From assembly GCA_013203245.1 (NCBI GenBank), contig JABMOR010000110.1, forward strand, positions 1 through 29,554: a stretch of 29,554 bases of DNA. Direction: 5' to 3'. This document shows positions 1 through 7,437 of this stretch, piece after piece (position 1 is the first letter of the stretch; each line of letters opens with the position of its first letter). Source of the DNA: Candidatus Nitrosopumilus sp. Its GTDB lineage: Archaea; Thermoproteota; Nitrososphaeria; Nitrososphaerales; Nitrosopumilaceae. A program made the translations under genes and the position numbers. The notes beneath the pieces are model-generated. The model searched no databases. It was not told where the DNA came from and saw only the letters and a list, made by a program, of their open reading frames with translations.

Positions 1-2135
1 ACCACGTTAGATATACTTTCCTTTATTGAATTGTACCATTGGTCTACCTCTTTTGTAATTGATGGTCTTACTTGTTTCAAACTATTTGCAAAGTCATGAC
101 TTGAAATTTTTGGAGAATTATTTCTCATTGCTTCAACTGCAGCTTCTCTACATAATGCTGCCAAATCTGCACCTGAGAAATTTTGGGTAGCTACTGCTAT
201 CTCTTGTAATTTCACATCACTTGCTAATGGCATCTTTCGTGTTAAAATTTTGATAATCTCTAATCTTCCTTTCTCATCTGGCGGGCCAACATAAAGTACT
301 AAATCTAATCTTCCTGTTCTTAGTAAAGAATTATCTAAAACATCTGGGCGATTTGTAATTCCAATTACTACAACTCTTGATGCGCTACCTTCTTCTATTT
401 CTGTAAGTAGTTGACTTAGAATTGTCTCACCCGTTCCACCTTCTCCTGATTTGGAACGTGCAATGGAATCTAATTCATCAAATATTACTACGCATGGGGA
501 TGATGTTTTTGCTTTTCTAAAAATTTCTCTTATCGCTTTTTCAGATTCTCCTAACCATTTAGAAAGTATTTCTGGACCTCTAACTAAAATCATATTTGCA
601 CCTGTCTCAGTTGCTAAAGCTCGTGCGAGTAGAGTTTTACCACATCCTGGTGGCCCATAGATTAAAGCTCCTTTTGGAGGTTTTATCCCCATCTTTGTAA
701 ACTTGGCAGGCTCTTTCATGGCCATTGCGAGGTTATCTGAAAGTGATTTTTTAATATCCTCTAATCCACCAACATCATGCCACCACACTTTTGACCTTTC
801 AACATAGAACTCTCTCATCGCTGTAGGAACGACATCCTGCATTGCATCGTAAAAGTCGATTAGTTTAATCTGCATTGATTGTAATACTTCAGATGGAATT
901 TTTTCTGTTTCAAGATCAATTTCTGGAAGATATCTTCTAATTGATTTTAGTGCAGCTTCTCTACAAAGTGATTTGATATCTGCACCTGTATATCCATGTA
1001 ATTCTGATGATAAATCTTTAAGATCAATGTCCTCACTAATTGGCATTGCTCTAGTGTAAATTTCAAGAATCTCTAATCTTCCATCTTCATTAGGAACTGA
1101 AATTTCAAATTCTCTATCGAATCTTCCTGGTCTTCGAAGTGCTGGGTCTATACTATCTGGTCTGTTTGTTGCACCAAGAACAATTACATTTCCTCTGTCA
1201 TTTAGACCATCCATTAATGCTAATAATTGAGCAACAACTCTTTTTTCAACATCTCCGTATGCTTCTTCTCTTTTTGGTGCTATGGCATCAATTTCATCTA
1301 TGAATATTATGCTTGGAGAGTTGTCCTTTGCCTCTTTGAAAATATCTCTTAATTTTGCTTCTGTTTCACCATAATACTTGTTCATTATTTCTGGACCGTT
1401 AATTGGAAACATGTTAGCTTCTGATTCACTTGCCATTACTTTTGCAAGTAGAGTTTTACCACAACCTGGAGGACCATAAAGTAAAATTCCACTGTGTGGC
1501 TCAATTCCCAATCTTACAAATAACTCTGGATGTTTTAATGGAAGTTCTACAATTTCTCTCATTGCTTTAATTTCTCGTCTTAATCCCCCGACTTCTTCAT
1601 ACGTCACTCTAACTTTTCTGTCAACTGAAGTTTCTGTTGAAATGTTTAGATTTGTTGTACGGTCAATTTTGACTACTCCTTTTGGAGATGTTTTTGTAAT
1701 TTTAAAATCCATCGAGTTCCCTAAAATCATAACTGAAATTTCATCTCCGTGTACAATTGGCAATCCTTTCAATCTATTTTTAACAAAATCTGTAAATTCT
1801 TTGTCAATCGTTACTGATTCATTTACTGGAGTTAATGAGACTGTTTTTGCAAACTTTGATGTCACTTTTCGGATTTTTACAACATCATTTAGTGATGCGC
1901 CTACATTTTTTCTTGTTTGTCCATCCACTCGAATGATATCTGGTAATTTTTCATCTTCATCAACTGGCCAAACAACTGCACAGCTAGTTCTTGAACCCAT
2001 TACTTCGATAATGTCACCTGGTGTAACTTTGAGAAAATCCATGGCATCCGGACCAATTCGAGCACGTTTCTTTCCTACATCTCTTTGTTTTGCTTCACCA
2101 ATCCTCATCTGCAAAGGTTCTTCTTTGCGTGTCAA
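1..2135 (-). CDS. cdc48: CDC48/VCP-type AAA+ ATPase (C-terminus cut by window edge)
   Basis: This is a p97/VCP/CDC48-family unfoldase, which extracts and unfolds proteins and, in archaea, feeds the proteasome. About 711 codons are visible, against a usual length near 720-730, so only the extreme C-terminus is missing. The order is a double-psi-barrel N domain (residues about 1-185), AAA domain D1 with Walker A GPPGCGKT near residue 221 and Walker B IIFIDEIDAI, then D2 with a second GPPGCGKT near 493 and Walker B VVIFDELDSI. Arginine-finger regions (RRPGRFDREF, LRTGRLDLVL) are intact. The start is TTG at 2135, preceded by AGGTGAT, because an in-frame stop lies just upstream and no ATG fits. 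The start overlaps the end of the aEF1B gene, so it is last in an operon with aEF1B and a zinc ribbon protein. The identification is firm; the TTG start is likely. Confidence 0.96.
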   Translation of the reverse strand, partial: MTRKEEPLQMRIGEAKQRDVGKKRARIGPDAMDFLKVTPGDIIEVMGSRTSCAVVWPVDEDEKLPDIIRVDGQTRKNVGASLNDVVKIRKVTSKFAKTVSLTPVNESVTIDKEFTDFVKNRLKGLPIVHGDEISVMILGNSMDFKITKTSPKGVVKIDRTTNLNISTETSVDRKVRVTYEEVGGLRREIKAMREIVELPLKHPELFVRLGIEPHSGILLYGPPGCGKTLLAKVMASESEANMFPINGPEIMNKYYGETEAKLRDIFKEAKDNSPSIIFIDEIDAIAPKREEAYGDVEKRVVAQLLALMDGLNDRGNVIVLGATNRPDSIDPALRRPGRFDREFEISVPNEDGRLEILEIYTRAMPISEDIDLKDLSSELHGYTGADIKSLCREAALKSIRRYLPEIDLETEKIPSEVLQSMQIKLIDFYDAMQDVVPTAMREFYVERSKVWWHDVGGLEDIKKSLSDNLAMAMKEPAKFTKMGIKPPKGALIYGPPGCGKTLLARALATETGANMILVRGPEILSKWLGESEKAIREIFRKAKTSSPCVVIFDELDSIARSKSGEGGTGETILSQLLTEIEEGSASRVVVIGITNRPDVLDNSLLRTGRLDLVLYVGPPDEKGRLEIIKILTRKMPLASDVKLQEIAVATQNFSGADLAALCREAAVEAMRNNSPKISSHDFANSLKQVRPSITKEVDQWYNSIKESISNV

Positions 2136-2143
2136 AAAATCAC

Positions 2144-2425
2144 CTATTTCATGTCAACTGACATGCGGCTCATGTTGAGAACTTCAAATTCACTCACGCC
2201 GTCAACTGATCTTACTGCGTTCTCTAGGGCATCACTTTGACCTTCTTTATCTTCTAGAACAAATTCTGCCTTGATACATTCCAAACCGAATGCTAGTGGC
2301 TCTTTTGCATGTCTCTTCATTGTAATTCCTTCTTTTAGTGATGCTTTGATATCTTCTGCTAATTTATCAAGGTCTACCTCCATTCCTTTTGGAAGAATTT
2401 TTGTAATTAGTAATAATTGAGTCAT
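2144..2425 (-). CDS. ef1b: Translation elongation factor 1B, beta subunit (aEF-1beta)
   Basis: This is the guanine-nucleotide exchange factor for aEF-1A, which recycles GDP-bound factor during translation. At 93 residues it matches the compact archaeal form (about 90), which is only the C-terminal exchange domain of the eukaryotic protein. The N-terminal strand (LLLITKILPKGMEVD), the central KEPLAFGLECIKAEF segment and the closing VSEFEVLNMSRM strand are typical of the family. It starts 3 bases after the stop of the zinc ribbon gene, and cdc48 begins 8 bases past its stop, so the three genes are almost certainly co-transcribed. Confidence 0.93.
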   Translation of the reverse strand: MTQLLLITKILPKGMEVDLDKLAEDIKASLKEGITMKRHAKEPLAFGLECIKAEFVLEDKEGQSDALENAVRSVDGVSEFEVLNMSRMSVDMK

Positions 2426-2428
2426 TTT

Positions 2429-2608
2429 CTATGGTCCCTGAAAGTTGCATGCAGTACAAGTATAGTCTCTTGCTGACTCTCTGCAACTTTGGCATCTCCA
2501 AATTAAATCTCCGCCACAATTAGGGCAATTGAATTTTACACATTTATCATTAGGCATAATTGGTCTATGACAGCAACTACATGTTGGTAATGATATAGTA
2601 GAGGACAT
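2429..2608 (-). CDS. Small zinc ribbon protein (HVO_2753-like, archaeal)
   Basis: A 59-residue protein with four zinc knuckles: CSCC near the N-terminus, CPNC, CQSC and CTAC at the C-terminus. This spacing is characteristic of a small archaeal protein family annotated as zinc finger or RNA-binding, which probably binds two zinc ions. An upstream ATG at 2632 would add eight residues. I prefer the ATG at 2608 because TATAAA at 2632-2637 lies 26 bases upstream of it, as expected for a leaderless transcript, and the upstream ATG would fall inside or before that box. It heads the operon with aEF1B and cdc48, which suggests a translation-linked role, but the biochemical function is unknown. Confidence 0.82.
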   Translation of the reverse strand: MSSTISLPTCSCCHRPIMPNDKCVKFNCPNCGGDLIWRCQSCRESARDYTCTACNFQGP

Positions 2609-2631
2609 ACCCCAATTTTCTGTAAACATCA

Positions 2632-2637
2632 TTTATA
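2632..2637 (-). promoter_or_regulatory. TATA box of the zinc ribbon-aEF1B-cdc48 operon
   Basis: TATAAA on the minus strand is centred about 26 bases before the ATG at 2608. The spacing fits an archaeal promoter driving a leaderless mRNA and decides between the two candidate starts. Confidence 0.6.
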
Positions 2638-2661
2638 CCTTGCTTAGAAATTATGCGTGCT

Positions 2662-3798
2662 TTAACCAAGTAGTTTTTTGATTTCTCCACCAATTAGAAT
2701 TTGAGCCGTTTTAATCGAACCTTTCAATCCTAGTAATTTAATTATTGATCCCGTATGAAAATCAAAATCATCATTTTCTGAAATCTCTTTTGTAATTTCT
2801 GGTGTAATTGTCTCAAATAATTTATTGATTGTATTATTATCAATTCTTTCTAAAATTTTTCTAGCTAACAATTGTTTTTCAAATTCCTTTCCAAATCGTG
2901 CAGTCCATTTTTTTTGATATTGATCAAGATCATCTCTATTGTTGGTTTTGAGAAATTCTGATATTGCTTGTCCTGCATATACTCCGCCCATCCCACTAGT
3001 GAATATTCCGCCTGCAGTTGTTGGTTTTGCTTGTCCTGCTGCATCGCCGATAATTACCGTTTTACCTTCTACAAAATTTTTGATAGGGCCTTTAATCCAA
3101 ATTGGCGCAAAAATTTTCCTGATTGTTGAAAATTTTCCTTTCTCTTTGAGAATACTCTCTAATGCTTCAGATACTTTAATTCCTCTTCCTGCAACTCCTA
3201 CTTTGCCTTTACCGTCCCCAGATGGAATAATCCACGCAAAGAATCCTGGATATTTTTCTTGATCAAAAATCACTTCTACTTTGCCTTTTTTTATCCAGTT
3301 TGCGTAGATTTCATACTGTGCTGATGATAGAATCCCTGTTCTATCTTTATGAATTAAAGATGACACTCCTCGTGCATCTACAAAAATTTTACAGTCAATT
3401 TTTTCTTTACTAGTTCTTACTCCTGTGTCTGTAATTTCTTGAAAACTAGTTCTAACTTTAATTTCTGCACCATTTTTTTGAGCTTGAAATGCAACTTGCT
3501 TATCTAACTCTCTTCTACTTATCTCAATAACTTTTTGTTTTTTTGAATTAATTGTAAAACTATTCCCATTGGGTGAAGTAATTTCTGCTGATTCTATCAT
3601 ATGATCAAAAGTTTTTCTAAATGGTATTACTCCAAGCTCTGCCAATCCTGCAATGCTCACTAAACCTCCACAGTGTTCAGGAGTCCCTATCTCGTAATCT
3701 TCCTCAATTACTAAAACAGAAAAACCCTTTGAGGAAATTTCTCTAGCACATAGTAATCCTGCAATACTACCACCTGCAATTATTACGTCATAACTCAC
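2662..3798 (-). CDS. Geranylgeranyl reductase family FAD-dependent oxidoreductase
   Basis: A 378-residue flavoprotein of the geranylgeranyl reductase family, which in archaea saturates the isoprenoid chains of membrane lipids (digeranylgeranylglycerophospholipid reductase) or quinone side chains. The N-terminus has the FAD/Rossmann motif (DVIIAGGSIAGLLCA, residues 4-18), followed by an acidic strand end (VIEED). The family region PEHCGGLVS follows at about 40. The second FAD motif, GDAAGQAKPTTAGGIFTSG, is near residues 250-270. Translation starts at GTG 3798; there is no better ATG in frame before the flavin motif. Whether its substrate is lipid, quinone or carotenoid cannot be told from sequence alone. 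Confidence 0.88.
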   Translation of the reverse strand: MSYDVIIAGGSIAGLLCAREISSKGFSVLVIEEDYEIGTPEHCGGLVSIAGLAELGVIPFRKTFDHMIESAEITSPNGNSFTINSKKQKVIEISRRELDKQVAFQAQKNGAEIKVRTSFQEITDTGVRTSKEKIDCKIFVDARGVSSLIHKDRTGILSSAQYEIYANWIKKGKVEVIFDQEKYPGFFAWIIPSGDGKGKVGVAGRGIKVSEALESILKEKGKFSTIRKIFAPIWIKGPIKNFVEGKTVIIGDAAGQAKPTTAGGIFTSGMGGVYAGQAISEFLKTNNRDDLDQYQKKWTARFGKEFEKQLLARKILERIDNNTINKLFETITPEITKEISENDDFDFHTGSIIKLLGLKGSIKTAQILIGGEIKKLLG

Positions 3799-3838
3799 AG
3801 ATTTTGTTCCTTTGTCAATTATTTAATTCAATTATTTA

Positions 3839-4158
3839 GTGCACGCCAGAGATATAGTCACTACATTCCTATACATGAAAGAAAGGTCAATCATCCGTTT
3901 TGAACAGGGAATAAAGTCAAGACAGACACTAAACAATTATCGTGACCATCTAAAAAACTTTAAGAATTTTGCAAAATTTGAAAATTATGATTCTCTAATA
4001 GTACAACCAGTTGAGCAAATACAAACTATGGTTGAAGATTATCTAATTCATATCAAAGAAAATCGTCATCCAAATTCTGTTCCAATTTTGATGCTTGGTG
4101 TAAGGCTCTAACGAGCAAATATTTTATTAAAAATGAGGGCGTCAAACTAAATGATTAG
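3839..4158 (+). pseudogene. Decayed tyrosine recombinase/integrase, N-terminal SAM-like domain only
   Basis: The open frame 3839-4111 encodes 90 residues resembling the core-binding domain of XerC/D-type integrases: a helical segment (QTLNNYRDHLKNFKNFAKF) and a second part ending in ENRHPNSVPILMLGV. The frame then stops. A plausible continuation, YFIKNEGVKLND, appears in another frame at 4120-4155 and also stops, which fits a frameshift. None of the catalytic domain (R, H-x-x-R, Y) is present before the next gene at 4257. The first ATG is at 3875; the open frame begins with GTG at 3839. I read it as a remnant of an integrated element or an archaeal Xer paralogue. Confidence 0.55.
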
Positions 4159-4223
4159 AGTTGAATTAATGGACATTATCTTCTAAAGTATTTGCAGATG
4201 TTGGAGTTCTGAACTAAAACACC

Positions 4224-4234
4224 TAAAATAAATA
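4224..4234 (+). promoter_or_regulatory. TATA element for the universal stress protein gene
   Basis: TAAAATAAATA is centred 28 bases upstream of the ATG at 4257, the spacing expected for leaderless initiation at that ATG. Confidence 0.45.
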
Positions 4235-4256
4235 CAGAATATTATCTTGACTTTAC

Positions 4257-4688
4257 ATGGCTTTGAAAAAAATCATGGTTTGTTTAGATGGTTCCAAAAA
4301 TTCCATAAGGGGATTAGATAAAGCAATTTCGTTTGCAAAACAATCCGATGCTGTGATTATTGGTGTTCACAGTGATACTAGTTTTAGTGCATTTTCTGCT
4401 GTTCGTGCACCTATACTCCCAGAGAAAAAATGGAAAAAGGGAGCAAAAGCGTTAATGAATGTTGCAAAGAGGAAAGTAGAAAAAAATAAAATTGAATTTA
4501 AAGGAATTGTTATTGGGGGTCATACTTCGGGTATTGATTTAACTACATTTGCAAATAATCCTGCAAACAAGATTGATCAAATTGTTATAGGATCTAGAGG
4601 AATGGGATTTCCAAAAGAACTGTTTTTTGGAAGTACATCTAATTTTGTCCTACACAAGGCAAAGTCTCCAGTTACTATAGTAAAATAA
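4257..4688 (+). CDS. Universal stress protein, UspA family
   Basis: A single-domain, 143-residue UspA protein, the usual length for the family. The nucleotide-binding signature G-2X-G-9X-G-S is complete near the C-terminus: GSRG, nine residues, then GSTS. The N-terminal strand KKIMVCLDGSKNS includes the Asp that contacts adenine in ATP-binding members, so ATP binding is likely. The physiological signal is unknown. It stands alone with its own TATA element. A second UspA gene lies on the minus strand at 14179-14625; the two are clearly diverged. Confidence 0.92.
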   Translation: MALKKIMVCLDGSKNSIRGLDKAISFAKQSDAVIIGVHSDTSFSAFSAVRAPILPEKKWKKGAKALMNVAKRKVEKNKIEFKGIVIGGHTSGIDLTTFANNPANKIDQIVIGSRGMGFPKELFFGSTSNFVLHKAKSPVTIVK

Positions 4689-4740
4689 TTTAAAATTTCA
4701 CGAAGATTTTTTTGATTACTTGTCAATTGTAAGTCACTGT

Positions 4741-4750
4741 ATATTTTAAC
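4741..4750 (+). promoter_or_regulatory. TATA element for the ParB-like gene
   Basis: ATATTTTAAC is centred about 28 bases before GTG 4774. It supports that GTG as start, rather than the out-of-frame ATG two bases upstream. Confidence 0.45.
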
Positions 4751-4773
4751 ACGAATTACATCCTTCAAAATAT

Positions 4774-5580
4774 GTGGCAAAACGCTACAATTCACCAATA
4801 TCTTATCGTCTTAGGGAGATTCCAGTAAAACAGATCAAGGTCTGGAAGGATGCACAGGCAAGAAAATTAGACCGTGAAGGAATTACAGAACTTGCACGTT
4901 CCATCAAACATGAAGGTCTACAAAACCCCCCTATGGTCCAAAAGGAATCAAAAAATGTATACTTGTTAATGTCAGGTCAGAGAAGACTTGCAGCACTCAA
5001 AAGACTCGGTGCAAAAAAGATACCCGTACTATTGTTAACTCAAGGTACAAAGTATGATCTGGATGACGCAAAGGCAGCATCAGTAGTTGAGAATCTACAT
5101 CGAAATAAAATGAATACAAAGGATATGACTGCAGCATGTGTCTTTTTGTCAGAATCGATAGGGAAAAACAAGGCTGCAAAGTCACTTGGAATCTCATCAC
5201 AAACACTCAAAAAATATCTTGGATTTGCAGCAGTACCGGATAAACTAAAACAATTTGTTCCAAAGGAACTGTCTCGTGATGATGCCACTAGGTTATATCA
5301 GAGCATTCCAAATGTACCCAAGGCAGTATTGATTGCAGAAAGAATCATTCCTCTTGATCAAAGGCTACGCAAAAAATATCTATACTATCTAACAAAAAGC
5401 CCAAAGTCGTCCCATCTCAAACTACTCAAAAAGGCAAAGGCAGGATTACTCCAGCAAAAAGTTTCTTTAGAGTTAAACAAGGGCAATGCAAGAAAACTGC
5501 GCAGTCTGGCTGCAAAAAATGATTTAGAAATTACTGAAATGGCTGCAAAAATAATGTCAGAGTATTTGAAAAGAAGATAA
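4774..5580 (+). CDS. ParB/Spo0J-like DNA-binding protein
   Basis: A 268-residue ParB-family protein. The N-terminal ParB domain (residues about 12-115) carries the CTP-binding/hydrolysis motifs seen in family members: GQRRLAAL near residue 70 and ENLHRNKM near 106. A helix-turn-helix follows (NKAAKSLGISSQTLKKYLGF, about 130-150), then a Lys-rich C-terminal region. Bacterial relatives load onto parS sites and work with ParA. No parA is in this window, so it may be a stand-alone regulator or nucleoid protein. The start is GTG. Two small genes on the opposite strand, one phasin-like, converge on it. Family assignment is firm; the role is inferred. Confidence 0.85.
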   Translation: MAKRYNSPISYRLREIPVKQIKVWKDAQARKLDREGITELARSIKHEGLQNPPMVQKESKNVYLLMSGQRRLAALKRLGAKKIPVLLLTQGTKYDLDDAKAASVVENLHRNKMNTKDMTAACVFLSESIGKNKAAKSLGISSQTLKKYLGFAAVPDKLKQFVPKELSRDDATRLYQSIPNVPKAVLIAERIIPLDQRLRKKYLYYLTKSPKSSHLKLLKKAKAGLLQQKVSLELNKGNARKLRSLAAKNDLEITEMAAKIMSEYLKRR

Positions 5581-5646
5581 ACATCATTTTTGAAAAAAGA
5601 CACTCGGCAACGCCTCTTTACTCTGAAAAAAAAGAAAAAATTTGGA

Positions 5647-5835
5647 TTAATCTAGTTGTGCTTTGGCTTTCTTTATCTGTCTCATTTCCTCAGCCAGATG
5701 TTTCTTGAGCAATCTCTCATGATCTTTTCTGTGAGCACTGTATACCTTGTTGATTGCCTGTCTTGTTTTTGCTTTTTTTAATGCGTCAGTGAATTTTTTA
5801 TGTATTGTATTCACTTGTGCTGTATAACTTGCCAT
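5647..5835 (-). CDS. Small basic, coiled-coil-like hypothetical protein
   Basis: A 62-residue, strongly charged protein, rich in Lys, with helical heptad-like content (FTDALKKAKTRQAINKVY; LLKKHLAEEMRQIKKAKAQ). The frame is open to 5901, but the first plausible start is ATG 5835. An AT-rich TATA-like stretch (5861-5870) is about 30 bases upstream of it, and the longer form would overlap the stop of the neighbouring gene. I do not recognise the family. It lies 25 bases downstream of the PhaE/phasin-like gene on the same strand and may be co-transcribed. A histone- or phasin-like partner role is possible but unsupported. Confidence 0.6.
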   Translation of the reverse strand: MASYTAQVNTIHKKFTDALKKAKTRQAINKVYSAHRKDHERLLKKHLAEEMRQIKKAKAQLD

Positions 5836-5860
5836 GTCCTGATTTAAACACCATAGTAGA

Positions 5861-6289
5861 TTAATTTTTAGATTTATTGAATTGTGAGAAATATTTGGCA
5901 TATGAATCCATTATGACATGCATATAATTGTCAAATGATTTGATTGCAGAAATTCTCATTTTGGTATATTCATCAACGTATTTTGCATTTCTATCAATAT
6001 TTTCTAGATATGCTTTCTTTATTGATTCCGAGTTTGATTTGATTTGCTTTAGTATAGATTGGTCTAGGTTGAGTTTGTTAAAAAATTCTTTTTCTGAGAT
6101 GTAGCAAGTGCCAAAAAGATCATCAAACATGTGAAGATATGCAGTGTATAGATTAGAATAGTTTTGAAACAGTGAAGGGGTTTGAGATTCTAATTTTTTG
6201 ATTACTTCTGAAGTGTCTTCTTTGAATACGTCACAAATGGAGAGTTTTTCATCACGTTTTTCAGTATTAGATTTTAAATCATTAACCAT
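5861..6289 (-). CDS. Helical protein, possible PhaE/phasin-like PHA synthase subunit
   Basis: A 142-residue, almost entirely helical protein without transmembrane segments or signal peptide. The central part is aromatic-rich (LFQNYSNLYTAYLHMFDDLF), followed by long amphipathic helices with regularly spaced Tyr and Phe to the C-terminus (DNYMHVIMDSYAKYFSQF). This resembles PhaE/phasin proteins that pair with class III PhaC, and a phaC lies 3.7 kb away on the same strand. It is shorter than bacterial PhaE, so this is a fold-level guess. A TATA-like CATATAACTA at 6311-6320, read on the minus strand, sits 26 bases before the ATG. Confidence 0.5.
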   Translation of the reverse strand: MVNDLKSNTEKRDEKLSICDVFKEDTSEVIKKLESQTPSLFQNYSNLYTAYLHMFDDLFGTCYISEKEFFNKLNLDQSILKQIKSNSESIKKAYLENIDRNAKYVDEYTKMRISAIKSFDNYMHVIMDSYAKYFSQFNKSKN

Positions 6290-6639
6290 GCTGTATAATG
6301 GTCATCATAGCATATAACTAACCAACCCCATCCTCAGGATTGAAGTAACTTTCTTAGAGTAACAACATACTACATGTGAAGCAACTTTGTACTATGCATC
6401 CATTTTATTAAAAATATGAACTTCTAAACAATATGGGACCCAAAATCTCAACAACTCACATTGAGTCTGAATAAAGTACAACTCACGTCGGGCCTTAGTC
6501 GAGAAGAATGTTAATGTGATTTAATGAATATCGTTTAAGGAATTGAACCAAAATTTTAACAGAAATTTCATTTCAAAGATTGAAAATCAATATAGAAAAT
6601 TACAATTCGAATTATATACTGTAAGAAAGGATTGACGGG
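6290..6639. other. 350-base intergenic region with short direct repeats
   Basis: The region separates divergent genes and holds a promoter at each end. I see no open frame longer than about 16 codons. Two near-identical 12-mers, TGAAGTAACTTT (6341) and TGAAGCAACTTT (6377), and two copies of ACAACTCAC (6451 and 6478) are present. No convincing RNA gene was found. Confidence 0.4.
6612..6618 (+). promoter_or_regulatory. TATA element for the Met-rich protein gene
   Basis: TTATATA is centred 25 bases upstream of ATG 6640, consistent with leaderless initiation. Confidence 0.5.
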
Positions 6640-7359
6640 ATGGTAAGCCAACCTATTTGGATTGCAATCGTAATTGGTGTTTTCTTTGTAGGGATTGGTG
6701 TAAGTTACGCTCATTTTGCAAATACATATGATCCAATGTCAATGAAATTTCAAAATCAAGTATTGTTTGATCAAATGATGTCCAATAATCCTATGATGTC
6801 TCAACAATGGATGGATTCAGGAATGATGGGTCAACAACAAATGATGAATGATCCACAAATGATGAATCAATGGATGAACAATATGATGAATGATCCACAA
6901 TCAATGCAACAAATGCATGATATGATGATGAGTAATCCTCCACACATGAACCAAATGATGGGACCAATGATGAACACAATGATGAATGATCCAGATATGC
7001 AACAACAAATGATGACTCACATGATGAACAATCAAGAAATGATGAACTCTATGATGAGTAATCAAGACATGATGAACATGATGATGGGAAATAACATGAT
7101 GATGGGAAATATGACAGAAAGTATGATGGATTCAGGAATGATGAACCAAGACATGATGATGCAAATGATGCAGGATCCTGAAACAAGAGAAAAAATGATT
7201 CAGATAATGTCCAAACATGTAGATGACATGCAAAAACTATTCTCTTTAGAATTAACTGATGATGAATTTAACACCCAAATGGCAGAATTGATGCAAGATC
7301 ACATGACAGAGATGCATGAAATTATGCCAAGTCAATCTATGCATAGCTCCATGAAGTGA
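6640..7359 (+). CDS. Extremely methionine-rich membrane-anchored or secreted protein
   Basis: A 239-residue protein with one N-terminal hydrophobic segment (residues about 5-24, IWIAIVIGVFFVGIGVSYA) that can act as a signal or anchor. A low-complexity extracytoplasmic region follows, made of MM pairs separated by N, Q, D, S and G. About 66 of 239 residues are Met, and I see no Cys. The last 50 residues are less repetitive and look helical (MIQIMSKHVDDMQKLFSLEL). Met-rich motifs of this kind bind Cu(I) or Ag(I) in known copper-handling proteins, and ammonia-oxidising archaea are heavily copper dependent. Copper binding is therefore plausible but not shown. It lies 78 bases upstream of a persulfide-oxidation-like gene. 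Confidence 0.75.
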   Translation: MVSQPIWIAIVIGVFFVGIGVSYAHFANTYDPMSMKFQNQVLFDQMMSNNPMMSQQWMDSGMMGQQQMMNDPQMMNQWMNNMMNDPQSMQQMHDMMMSNPPHMNQMMGPMMNTMMNDPDMQQQMMTHMMNNQEMMNSMMSNQDMMNMMMGNNMMMGNMTESMMDSGMMNQDMMMQMMQDPETREKMIQIMSKHVDDMQKLFSLELTDDEFNTQMAELMQDHMTEMHEIMPSQSMHSSMK

Positions 7360-7399
7360 TATTTTCAAAGATTAAAGATATGCACGATGACTTTTTTAT

Positions 7400-7407
7400 T
7401 TTAAATA
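7400..7407 (+). promoter_or_regulatory. TATA element for the rhodanese-MBL/TauE operon
   Basis: TTTAAATA is centred about 34 bases before ATG 7438, giving a short leader that would contain GGAG at 7424-7427 as a ribosome-binding site. Unlike most promoters here, this one is probably not leaderless. Confidence 0.4.
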
Positions 7408-7437
7408 CACAAATAATTACTTTGGAGAAAATAATAC

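Noticed and set aside
1642..2178. Plus-strand open frame of 178 codons over the cdc48 N domain
   Set aside because: It is the antisense shadow of cdc48, whose minus-strand frame encodes an unmistakable conserved protein.
4774..5580. Plasmid or phage partition locus at the ParB-like gene
   Set aside because: No parA, replication gene or clear parS repeat array is nearby, and the surroundings are chromosomal.
6791..6979. Minus-strand frame opposite the Met-rich gene
   Set aside because: It arises from the reverse complement of ATGATG repeats (Ser/His/Val-rich) and has no independent support.
6738..7200. Possible simple DNA repeat or CRISPR-like array in the ATGATG-rich region
   Set aside because: The units are irregular, stay in the coding frame, and have no constant-length spacers; it is a low-complexity coding region.
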